A stretch of 64,000 nucleotides of DNA from contig NZ_CP060822.1 in assembly GCF_014489415.1 (NCBI RefSeq), forward strand, positions 434,001 through 498,000, given 5' to 3'. Source of the stretch: Cylindrospermopsis curvispora GIHE-G1 (GTDB taxonomy: Bacteria; Cyanobacteriota; Cyanobacteriia; Cyanobacteriales; Nostocaceae). Of the stretch, positions 44,810 through 52,658 are shown piece after piece (positions within the stretch are counted from its first letter, which is position 1; every line of letters begins with the position of its first letter). The position numbers were made by a program, and so were the translations under genes. A model generated the notes under the pieces. That model was not told the DNA's origin and did no database searches. It saw nothing but the letters and a program-made list of their open reading frames with translations.

Positions 44810-46027
44810 TCATGTGAGTAAGCTGTTATACACTTTTATATATTTTCTGGCTTGTAATTCCAAAGAGTACTCATTAACAGCTATCTCTCTACAGTTTTTA
44901 CTCATTTGCTCCCGTATTGCTTGATTGGTTAATAGATCTACTATACCTTTGGAAAAATCTGCTGTATCTTCTGCTGGTGCTAAATATCCCGTAATCCCAG
45001 GACGGACCAAATCAGGTACACCACCTACATCAAAAGACACCATGGGTGTACCACAGGCTAGACTTTCTTGTAGTACTAAAGGTAAGTTATCCGCACGGGT
45101 GGGGAAGATAAACAGATCCGCTGCGGAAAAAACTACTGATTTTAGGCGATCGCTACTTATGTAGCCCAGATTCAAAGTGGAGATTCCTAGTCTAGACGCT
45201 ATCGTTTCACCACCACTACCAAGGGTCAAAAGTATAATTTCTGTTTTCAGGCTTTGAGGCAAAGCTTCTAAGGCTCTCAGAAGTAAGTCACCACCTTTAC
45301 GGGACTCTTCAAGACTAGCTGCACCAAATAATAAGACTTTTTTATTGGGGAGAATATCTAATATTTTTTTACATAGACTGGGGTCTATAGGTTTGTAAAT
45401 ATCTATGTCGATTCCATAGGGAATATGACTAATCTTAAACCGATTTAGCATACTGACTTGAGCCTGCTGTGTTAGCCAACGGCTAGGGGTAATGACACTT
45501 AGATTGGATTGTCCATAAACTAGATCTTTTAGCTTCCATTCTAAATGACTACTATCTACTCTAATAGACGGGTAAGTTTCCGGGTAGGGACATTGACCAC
45601 AGCCGATTTTCCATCTATCACAATCGTAGCTATAGGAACAATGTCCAGTAAAACTCCACATGTCGTGAAGAGTGAAAATAGCGGGTTTGGATGCAGTGAG
45701 TTTAGATATAGCCAGGTAGTTAAAATAACCAGTATGCAAGTTATGGAAGTTGAGAATATCCGCATCCTCATAGAAGTTTTCGCGGTGGATGTAGAAGCTA
45801 TTGAACAGGTGAATGTAATTTAATCCTAACCTTTGTGTAAGCCTGCCTATTACATTTTCTAATCTACTACTACGTTTCACAGTTCCTACACGCAAGTCGC
45901 GAGTTTGAGCAAAACCAACTAACAGTTTTGAATCAATGGATTGATTTAACAGTCCCTGATGAAGGCGGTAAGCTGCTATACCAGCACCTCCCCCGATATC
46001 GGATTGATTGATGTGAAGAACTCTCAT
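44810..46027 (-). CDS. Family 4 glycosyltransferase
   Basis: 405 residues. MRVLHINQSDIGGGAGIAAY is the N-terminal GT-B glycine loop, FTLHDMWSFTGHCSYSYDC and WKIGCGQCPYPETYPS are typical of a cyanobacterial GT4 subgroup, and VLQESLACGTPMVSFDVGGV is the EX7E donor site. It ends 32 bp before the ABC exporter and begins 2 bp after a methyltransferase fragment. Complete. Confidence 0.9.
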   Translation of the reverse strand: MRVLHINQSDIGGGAGIAAYRLHQGLLNQSIDSKLLVGFAQTRDLRVGTVKRSSRLENVIGRLTQRLGLNYIHLFNSFYIHRENFYEDADILNFHNLHTGYFNYLAISKLTASKPAIFTLHDMWSFTGHCSYSYDCDRWKIGCGQCPYPETYPSIRVDSSHLEWKLKDLVYGQSNLSVITPSRWLTQQAQVSMLNRFKISHIPYGIDIDIYKPIDPSLCKKILDILPNKKVLLFGAASLEESRKGGDLLLRALEALPQSLKTEIILLTLGSGGETIASRLGISTLNLGYISSDRLKSVVFSAADLFIFPTRADNLPLVLQESLACGTPMVSFDVGGVPDLVRPGITGYLAPAEDTADFSKGIVDLLTNQAIREQMSKNCREIAVNEYSLELQARKYIKVYNSLLT

Positions 46028-46028
46028 T

Positions 46029-46220
46029 TTATTTTACTGGTTTTACAGATTCTACATAAAAGGGTATACCAGTTCGTAAATTATGGGCAATTACACTTTC
46101 ACCTGTGAATATAAAGTTAATATTTGTCCAATCGGGGTGATAGCGGTTTCCAGAACCTAGATTAAGACAGGTTGTATGGGGGCTAGCTTCAGAATTTTCT
46201 GAGTTATGTATTGTTTTCAC
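46029..46220 (-). pseudogene. SAM methyltransferase, N-terminal fragment
   Basis: 63 codons from a GTG start. TCLNLGSGNRYHPDWTNINF and VIAHNLRTGIPF are the opening of glycan-cluster methyltransferases that continue YDVVYHSHVLEHF. Here the frame ends within ESVKPVK. The catalytic part is gone. It may be the 5' half of the gene whose other half lies elsewhere in the island. Confidence 0.75.
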
Positions 46221-46322
46221 GAGTTATTCCTTTGAGAAAACCGGGTTTTTGCTCATTTAGTTGTTGAGATTGATGATCTAGAACAATTAGTAACGTGTGA
46301 CCTGGTATGTAATGTCGTAGTC

Positions 46323-47597
46323 CTAATAATCTAATAATCTCAGTGGTGAAAACGTTTTTAGTTCAGCCTGGTCAAGTAAGTTGATCCATAATTTTTCAAA
46401 TCTTTCATCATTTGAACAATAAAAACTACTCAAATATCTCTTTCTAAGATCACGGTCAATAAATGGAAAAATTCTGCCCCTATCTATTCCCAAAATTAGC
46501 TTTGCAGTGAGTGAGCTAGACGATGAACAAGAAATAATTTTTGAGAAGTTCAGGTGGTTGAAAAAAAACTCGACCGGAAGGTGGGAAAAATTCTTATCGA
46601 TAACTGCTGCTTCATAACCCCTTTGAGATAACATATGACATAATACACTTGACTGATTCAATGTTTCTCTGGGATGTGACTTAATAATTATAAACTCATT
46701 TATAGAAGAGTATCTGATAACCTGATTAAAATACATCAAAGCTTCCCGTTGTGCCAAAGTCGAATTTGCGCGTTGCTGTATCAAATTTAGAGTTTTTTCC
46801 AAAGTATTTATCTTCAATAATAATAACCGTCTATTTGCAGCAGAAACCACTCTTAGTAGCCATAGCCACCCCAGACTGGGTCTCACCGAAGATGATTCAG
46901 TGAAGTTACTCGTTGTTACAAGAGTGAGTTTTTTCTCCGAATTATCAGTTAGGGATTTAGCGTAGGTTTTTAACTGCGTCATGTTTGAAGCAATATCGTT
47001 GATTATGCTGATCAAATAATCAATAGGAGGTTGGATAAAATCATCAACTAAAGAAAAACATTTACTCTCAATTTCTACTGGTGCAAAAATATAGGCTTGA
47101 TTAAGTTTCCAATAGCCTCTTGGATTTATAGAAGGCTGATGATCTGTAGCACCCTTAATATCTAAAATACCAAAGCCATCACCGTAACATACTTTAACAG
47201 CACTTGGGCAACATTCAAGAAGAATTTCATTAAATGGTTGCCAGTTGCGGCAAACATATATTCTTTCAAAGAATCCTATATTGAGTTTTTGTTTAACGCT
47301 TTCGACCACTTCAAAAAATGAAGAACTGATTGATAAATCATCATCACTTAAATACTTAACTGATTTGAAGTTCCAATATTTGGATATGTTAATGCAAACC
47401 TCTTTCATTCTGGCAAGATTTTCATCGGAACCTTGGATATAAAAACCACCTAGGACTAAATGATCTTCCCAATATTCATTGGCTTCGTTTCTAAGTTGAT
47501 ATTTTAAAATTCCTAAAACGTTCAGTAGCTGGGCGGGTCCCTGAGCGGATACTACTCTAACTCTATCACTTACTGGTTGCTGCATATAATTAATCAT
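46323..47597 (-). CDS. Sialyltransferase-like protein (polysialyltransferase family candidate)
   Basis: 424 residues, no membrane segment. Three motifs of bacterial sialyltransferases occur in order: a D/E-D/E-G-like site as CYGDGFG (137-143), HP within IIKSHPRE (305-311), and an S/T-S/T run SCSSSSS (356-362). A Rossmann-like strand LTLVTTS lies before the HP. Next to pseudaminic acid synthase, this points to transfer of a CMP-activated nonulosonic acid onto the glycan. Identity to a specific GT family is not established; alternative is a general GT-B transferase. Confidence 0.6.
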   Translation of the reverse strand: MINYMQQPVSDRVRVVSAQGPAQLLNVLGILKYQLRNEANEYWEDHLVLGGFYIQGSDENLARMKEVCINISKYWNFKSVKYLSDDDLSISSSFFEVVESVKQKLNIGFFERIYVCRNWQPFNEILLECCPSAVKVCYGDGFGILDIKGATDHQPSINPRGYWKLNQAYIFAPVEIESKCFSLVDDFIQPPIDYLISIINDIASNMTQLKTYAKSLTDNSEKKLTLVTTSNFTESSSVRPSLGWLWLLRVVSAANRRLLLLKINTLEKTLNLIQQRANSTLAQREALMYFNQVIRYSSINEFIIIKSHPRETLNQSSVLCHMLSQRGYEAAVIDKNFSHLPVEFFFNHLNFSKIISCSSSSSLTAKLILGIDRGRIFPFIDRDLRKRYLSSFYCSNDERFEKLWINLLDQAELKTFSPLRLLDY

Positions 47598-47607
47598 TTC
47601 AAAGGAT

Positions 47608-47757
47608 ATTCGTCAAATCTGGGAACTTATTTGCTAGTATAGTCTCTATCAAACTCAACCGATGCTCAAACTCCGGCTCCGTTTCTGCACTTTGCAACTT
47701 ACTTCATACTGTTTTAAGTAAAGAAAAATCTCAGCAAAAAATCGTCGGTAGAAATTC
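47608..47757 (-). pseudogene. DUF2887/Rpn-like gene remnant with internal deletion
   Basis: Joins two stretches of the gene at 51694-52604 (bases 52043-52128 and 52333-52396) with the ~205 bp between them lost. It has no reading frame of its own. Confidence 0.7.
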
Positions 47758-47760
47758 TTT

Positions 47761-47802
47761 AAGGATTTATGGTATTTTAATCAGTATTTCCCAACAGGTC
47801 TA
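47761..47802. repeat. IS-end-like tag, copy 3
   Basis: AAGGATTTATGGTATTTTAA.. ending in AACAGGTCT, as at 3411 and 5062. It separates two gene remnants. Confidence 0.6.
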
Positions 47803-47850
47803 TTAAATAAATCCCTCAGATGGGGAATGGTCACAATATTAGAGTTGTTG
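47803..47850 (-). pseudogene. NeuB/PseI-type synthase, internal remnant
   Basis: Minus-strand frame NSNIVTIPHLRDLFN corresponds to NSNIATIPHLRDLFN of PseI (gene at 48782-49831), but the DNA differs at many positions. It is thus from an older or second NeuB-family gene, not a recent duplicate. Confidence 0.6.
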
Positions 47851-47864
47851 GAAAATAAGGGATA

Positions 47865-48095
47865 TTATTTTTGCAATAATTCAAAGAACATTTCTTTGTC
47901 AATGCCAATATCTTGAATCATGCCCATGAGAGTACCTTGCTTTATATCTTGTCCTGAATGAATAGGAACTACAACCCTGCTCCCGTTAATATTCTTGTAA
48001 ATGGCATGACTACCTTTTTGCCGATCGAGATAAAAGCCTAATTTTTCAATGACCTTAATAAATTCTTTTGCTTTGACAGTAGGAAAGTTGCTCAT
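47865..48095 (-). CDS. hicA: HicA family toxin
   Basis: 76 residues with the HicA dsRBD-like pattern: AKEFIKVIEKLGFYLDRQKG then SHAIYKN (H30 is the expected catalytic His), VVVPIHSGQDIKQGTLMGMI. HicA toxins cleave mRNA. It overlaps hicB by 4 bp and comes second in the operon. Confidence 0.9.
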   Translation of the reverse strand: MSNFPTVKAKEFIKVIEKLGFYLDRQKGSHAIYKNINGSRVVVPIHSGQDIKQGTLMGMIQDIGIDKEMFFELLQK

Positions 48096-48331
48096 CCTAA
48101 AATACTCAATGATTTAAAAATTAAATCCTCTTTAGGTATAGGTTGACTATCTGCTTTTAAACTTTCAAGATACAATTCAATAGCTTCTGTAATATTATCA
48201 ATTGTTTCTTCAAAAGTGTCTCCTTGAGAATGACAGCCTTTGAGAATCGGGCAAAAAGCATGATAGCCTCCATGTTCTTCCTTTTCGAGAATCACGGTGT
48301 AATTGTAAATTTGTTTGCTGTTGTTGTTCAT
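48092..48331 (-). CDS. hicB: HicB family antitoxin
   Basis: 79 residues: YNYTVILEKEEHGGYHAFCP, GCHSQGDTFEETIDNITEAI and ELYLESLK are the HicB partial RNase-H-like fold that binds HicA. Gene order is hicB-hicA, reverse of the E. coli order but common. A frame with LNQLVRQIRDLPKIF ends in TGA overlapping its ATG, perhaps the 3' rest of a former upstream gene. Confidence 0.9.
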   Translation of the reverse strand: MNNNSKQIYNYTVILEKEEHGGYHAFCPILKGCHSQGDTFEETIDNITEAIELYLESLKADSQPIPKEDLIFKSLSILG

Positions 48332-48473
48332 ATATATTTTTTACCTGAACTGGTTTGAGCGCAAAATATTTTGGGTAAATCTCGAATTTGTCGTACCAGC
48401 TGATTTAATTCTTGGGGTTCTAAGGAGGCCTGATGGTCCGGACTAGGGAGAGTGCGATCGCTAGTAAAAGGAA

Positions 48474-48530
48474 TTACCCGTGATTGTTTGAATTAACCCG
48501 CGCCTGGAGACTGTCCGTGGGTGATTATTC
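48474..48530. repeat. R1 repeat, partial copy e
   Basis: Only the GAATTACCCGTG..GGAGACTGTCCGTGG block is kept. It passes directly into R2 copy D. Confidence 0.6.
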
Positions 48531-48750
48531 GTTATAGGTTGAAATTGAGACAGAGATATCCTACCACTAGCTACTTGGGTGGATGAGTCTAGTTAGTACG
48601 AACTGAGATCATATAGACCGTCAAAGCTCTGCACCTTATGGTTTAGTTTATATTTCATTTATATATGGGGAGAATAATTACCGCATGGCAGCATAATATC
48701 ATAATCTGTTGCATAAATCAAGGATTGCGATTATTTTACATTTCTTTAGA
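48531..48750. repeat. Conserved intergenic element R2, copy D
   Basis: Core at 48593-48640. It shares nearly everything with copy B, including the ATTTTACATTTCTTTA end. No ORF. The element lies between hicB and pseI with no gene in 48332-48781. Confidence 0.65.
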
Positions 48751-48781
48751 TCATATCCCACCAAGGGGTATCCCAAATGTC

Positions 48782-49831
48782 TCACTTCAACAACTCAAAG
48801 GATAAGGGGGTTCCCGCTTTAACATCTTTCTTCACAGCTAATCCGAGGAGTGATTCTAAATACTTGGGGGGCAATCCTAAGCCTGGACGAATCGCTCTCA
48901 CATTCTCTTTGGTTAATATCTCTCCAGCTTTCATATCTTCAGCTACATATAAGCTACGCCTAAATATTAACGATTTTTTCTCCTCTTCGGTGGATCCATA
49001 CCGAACTTGACCTAAAGCTTGCCAAGCTCTTTTCGACTCCACCACAAGTTGGGCCATTTCCTCCGGTTCCATGGAAAAACTGGCATCCACTCCACCATCA
49101 GACCGGGAAAGGGTAAAGTGTTTTTCTATTACACTGGCTCCTATAGCTACACTCGCTACTGATACCCCTATACCTAATGTATGGTCTGATATTCCTGCTT
49201 CTACGTTAAATAAATCTCGCAGGTGGGGAATTGTGGCGATGTTACTGTTCTCTGCACTGGCTGGATAGGTGCTGGTGCATTTTAGCAAAATTATGTCTTG
49301 ACAACCCGCTTCCCTGGCAGCACGTACTGTTTCATCTAGTTCACATATATTGGCCATCCCTGTGGAAATTATCATGGGTTTCCCCGTTTGGGCAACTCTT
49401 CTAATTAGTGGTAGGTCGGTGTTCTCAAAGGATGCTATTTTATAGCAGGGAACTTTCAATGACTCTAAAAATTCAATGGCTGTCTCGTCAAAAGGGGTGC
49501 TAAAACCAATTATTCCTAGCTCTTCACAACGTTTGAATATTGGCTCGTGCCACTCCCATGGTGTATAGGCTTGCTGATAAAGTTTGTGTAGTGAGTTTCC
49601 TCGCCATAAAGAGTTGGGATCGTTAATGAAAAATTCCCCTGTCTCTATGTCTAGTGTCATGGTATCTGCTGTATAGGTCTGGAGTTTGAGTGCATCAACA
49701 CCCGCTTTCGCTGCTGCTTCTACTATTTCTAGGGCTCTTTCAAGAGACTGGTTGTGGTTACCCGACATCTCCGCAATTATGAATGGGGGATGACTTTTAC
49801 CTAATATTTTACTTGCGATCGCAATGCTCAT
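48782..49831 (-). CDS. pseI: Pseudaminic acid synthase
   Basis: 349 residues. PPFIIAEMSGNHNQSLERAL is the PseI form of the NeuB N-terminus (AEMSGNHN), and DALKLQTYTADTMTL, FSTPFDETAIEFLE, KIASFENTD and VIEKHFTL complete the TIM barrel. Residues ~290-349 are the SAF domain. It condenses the 6-deoxy-AltdiNAc product of PseG with phosphoenolpyruvate to a nonulosonic acid. Eleven bases separate it from the GNAT gene upstream. Confidence 0.93.
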   Translation of the reverse strand: MSIAIASKILGKSHPPFIIAEMSGNHNQSLERALEIVEAAAKAGVDALKLQTYTADTMTLDIETGEFFINDPNSLWRGNSLHKLYQQAYTPWEWHEPIFKRCEELGIIGFSTPFDETAIEFLESLKVPCYKIASFENTDLPLIRRVAQTGKPMIISTGMANICELDETVRAAREAGCQDIILLKCTSTYPASAENSNIATIPHLRDLFNVEAGISDHTLGIGVSVASVAIGASVIEKHFTLSRSDGGVDASFSMEPEEMAQLVVESKRAWQALGQVRYGSTEEEKKSLIFRRSLYVAEDMKAGEILTKENVRAIRPGLGLPPKYLESLLGLAVKKDVKAGTPLSFELLK

Positions 49832-49841
49832 AGGAATATGT

Positions 49842-50264
49842 TTAACTAAAGTTGATATTTATCATGTAGTGCGATTGGTCGGGAAGGGTTTTTACATACT
49901 CAAAGCCCAGTTTCTCAAAAAATTTGGGAATACGGGTCGTAATTTGAATCACTCCCTTATTCTCCTTGAGAAGGGTGTTAACTAGCTGGGAACCTAGGTT
50001 TTGATTTCTGAAGTCGGGATGCACAGCTAAGGATTCTAGAGTTCCCCCCTTGCTGTTGATAGCTAGGTAGGTAAATCCGACAATTCTGCTAAAGTTGTCA
50101 ATGGCTATATAAACGGGAAATCCAACACAGTATTTCTCTATCAGGAGGTAAAAAACATTACGTGGTGGTCGGGGATAACAAGTGTCCAGTAGTTCTTTTA
50201 TATCTGGGAGTATATTGTGTAAATTGTTTTTACAAGAAATCTGTATGGTGGTGGCTTGCAACAT
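49842..50264 (-). CDS. GNAT-family N-acetyltransferase
   Basis: 140 residues: VGFTYLAINSKGGTLESLAV, HPDFRNQNLGSQLVNTLL (acetyl-CoA loop R/QxxGxG/A) and FFEKLGFEYVKTLPDQSHYM. It lies just before pseI, so it could acetylate an amino-sugar intermediate, although PseH activity already appears fused to PseG at 53267. An unrelated role is equally possible. Confidence 0.75.
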   Translation of the reverse strand: MLQATTIQISCKNNLHNILPDIKELLDTCYPRPPRNVFYLLIEKYCVGFPVYIAIDNFSRIVGFTYLAINSKGGTLESLAVHPDFRNQNLGSQLVNTLLKENKGVIQITTRIPKFFEKLGFEYVKTLPDQSHYMININFS

Positions 50265-50350
50265 AATATATGAGTTAAGTTTATTTTAAAACAAAAGGGC
50301 GATCGCGAAGCACTCGCACTTGCGAGATCGCGAAGCACTTCCTAGCTCGC

Positions 50351-50606
50351 TAAGGAATTAACCATTATTGGGTTGAATCAACCCTTACCTGGAGACTGTC
50401 CGTGGGGGAGACCGGGAATCAATTCCCGGTCTCAAAGCTCAAGTCGGTTGAAAACCGACTGGTTTTGTCGTGGGTAATCGTAGGTTGGGTTGAGGCACGA
50501 AACCCAACAAACCAACGGGATATATATAAATGCGACTTCAAAGCACTCCCTACGGGCGATCGCAAAGCAGAGCTCCCGTAGGGAGTGCTTCGCAATCGCC
50601 CGTTGT
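50351..50606. repeat. R1 repeat, copy f (most complete)
   Basis: Shows all hairpins in order: the GGGTTGAATCAACCC stem, GGGAGACCGGGAAT-ca-ATTCCCGGTCTC, AAGTCGGTTGAAAACCGACTGG and GTTGGGTT..AACCCAAC. It ends in a long imperfect stem at 50556-50599 (GCGATCGC..GCAATCGC). No gene in 50265-50621. Confidence 0.8.
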
Positions 50607-50621
50607 AGACATTGTGACCGA

Positions 50622-51200
50622 TTACACATCCAGTTGATTGCCATTTTGGATATCAACTTGTGGTTTTAGATCATTGGATTTTTCTGCGTCTTTTAACCAT
50701 GCTTCTAAATCAGAAATCTGTTTAAAATCCAGTAAAGATTCACCCAGTGCTTCTAATTGCTCTAATGATAGTCTGTTTATCCTTTCCACCACAGGTAACT
50801 CAATTCCATCAAACTTGTGATTCAGCAACAGTAATATTATCTTTCGCTGTCCTTCTTGTCTTCCACGTTGTTCTCCTCGAAGTTCGCCTTCCTGAAGACC
50901 TTCTTGTCTCACTTTTTCTATATCTTGCTGGTACAGTGGTGCTAACCTCATAATTAACTCCTTATCTTCCCTTTCTTCAGCTGCATTTCTAAATGGTTCA
51001 AATATCCCTGGCAATCTGGCAAAACTGCCTAGTACACCTAAACCCGATAGTTCGGTGATTTTTTCACCTGCTGGAGAAAAGAAACAGTCTATTTGTCTAA
51101 CTTCTCCTGGAACTCGCTTAGAAGATTCTATTTCTCCATAGGGTCTGAGTATTTCTTCTAAGTAGTCTTTGGCAAATTGGTCGTGAATGAATCGGGTCAT
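50622..51200 (-). CDS. Rpn-like/DUF4351 protein, internally deleted (copy 5)
   Basis: 192 residues with the same start (MTRFIHDQFAKDYLEEILRP) and end as the copy at 19143, but with a different gap. It keeps VRQIDCFFSPAGEKITELSG then LGVLGSFARLPGIFEPFRNA and lacks the YHLGKSLRTKIVAIHHLP..LRQNLEQSGK block. The two copies therefore carry complementary deletions of one ancestral ~260-residue gene. Upstream DNA to 51410 is also shared with 19824-20050. Probably not active as a nuclease. Confidence 0.65.
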   Translation of the reverse strand: MTRFIHDQFAKDYLEEILRPYGEIESSKRVPGEVRQIDCFFSPAGEKITELSGLGVLGSFARLPGIFEPFRNAAEEREDKELIMRLAPLYQQDIEKVRQEGLQEGELRGEQRGRQEGQRKIILLLLNHKFDGIELPVVERINRLSLEQLEALGESLLDFKQISDLEAWLKDAEKSNDLKPQVDIQNGNQLDV

Positions 51201-51432
51201 TCTCTTAATCTTCCTTGTTCTTTCCTCTCAAAACTTTTTTGTGTCACCCATTAAGCGATCGCAGTTTATTTTAAAATCGTATTTGGTACACAAGAATATG
51301 GTGCTTAATTTACATTTATTTACAAAGCTGATGGCTTATTACACATTAGCTTAAGTGGTTTTTACACCACTCAACATTTGTTTCAAATCAAAAGGGCGAT
51401 TGGGAAGCACTCCTTACAGGAGCCCGCCAGAG

Positions 51433-51680
51433 AATTACCCGTGATTGGGTTGAATTAACCCCTACCTGGAGACTGTCCGTGGGGGAGACCGGGAATCAAT
51501 TCCCGGTCTCAAAGCTCAAGTCGGTTTTCAACCGACTGGTTTTGTCGTGGGTGCTTGTAGTTGGGTTGAGAAAACCCAACAAACCAACGGAATATATATA
51601 AATGCGATTCCAAAGCACTCCGTATGGGATCTCGCAAAGTAGAGCTCCCGTAGGGAGTGCTTCGCAATCGCCAGTTGTAA
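51433..51680. repeat. R1 repeat, copy g
   Basis: Complete palindromes as in copy f, with GGTTGAGAAAACCC-type changes that keep the stems paired. It forms the downstream edge of the DUF2887-type gene. Confidence 0.8.
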
Positions 51681-51693
51681 AAATTATGACTCA

Positions 51694-52604
51694 TTACACA
51701 TCTAGTTGATTGCCATTTTGGATATCAACTTGTGGTTTTAGATCATTGAACTTTTGTGAATCTTTTAACCATGCTTCTAAATCAGAAATCTGTCTAAAGT
51801 CCAGTAAAGATTCAGCCAGTGCTTCTAATTGAGGTACTGACAATTGCCGGATCTGTCCCAACCGTTGCTCCGACAACTCCCCCAGTCGCCGAGTTAGTTG
51901 GCGAATCACCATTTTCTGGAGACTCTCCTGGGTACCTTCCTGGCGACCTTCCTGGAGACCCTCCTGACGAATCTCTTGATAAAAACGAGACTGGGTAATA
52001 TCCGTTTGTTTCAAATCCAGCAACTGCATAATCATCTCCTTCGTCAAATCTGGGAACTTATTTGCTAGTATAGTCTCTATCAAACTCAACCGATGCTCAA
52101 ACTCTGGCTCCGTTTCTGCACTTTGCAACAGTTCCTTACCTATCTCCCCACTCTCCTCCTCATTCGTTCCTAACAACTGTAACAAGGTCAAATTGGGCTC
52201 AGGTTTTGCCTTTCCCTCAAATCCGTTAGGTACAGCCGCGTTACTCTTCGCTCCAACAACTCTCGGTAAGGTAACTCCGCACCCACATTATAGCCTCGAC
52301 TGGGCAAAATCAACAAACCTTTCCACGGGCGATTTACTTCATACTGTTTTAAGTAAAGAAAAATCTCAGCAAAAAATCGTCGGTAGAAATTCTTTTCTGT
52401 TTGCATCTGGACTTCTGCAAACACTATGGGGACTGTAGGGTCATCCGTTACGGGTGTAAAAATGCCATCAAAATCAAATTCAGTTTCCTTTATTACCTGG
52501 GCGCTATAACTAAACTGCCAATGGGCATCTACCCCAGGGATTAACTCCGCCAGCATCCCCGGTTGTAACAAAAATAATTTATAAAACCATTTATCCGTTT
52601 TCAT
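51694..52604 (-). pseudogene. DUF2887/Rpn-like nuclease with DUF4351 end, frameshifted
   Basis: Part 1 (52188-52604): KTDKWFYKLFLLQPGMLAEL, YSAQVIKETEFDFDGIF, IVFAEVQMQTEKNFYRRFFA (D, E and Q of the PD-(D/E)XK site), then YLTDLRERQNLSP. Part 2 (51694-52191) continues LTLLQLLGTNEEESGEIG, a RQEGLQEGRQEG stretch and the DUF4351 end. The frames part near 52190, a one-base shift that leaves every domain present. This is the most complete representative of the family whose pieces litter the window. Confidence 0.75.
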
Positions 52605-52658
52605 ATATGTGAATTTAAATTAAATGGGCGATCGCGAGAGTTAATTACTAAAATTCAG

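Noticed and set aside
46221-46322. Open frame LRHYIPGHTLLIVLDHQSQQ between the GT4-side methyltransferase fragment and the sialyltransferase-like gene
   Set aside because: It reads like real protein but has no start, only ~50 codons and no family I can name, so it is not called as a feature.
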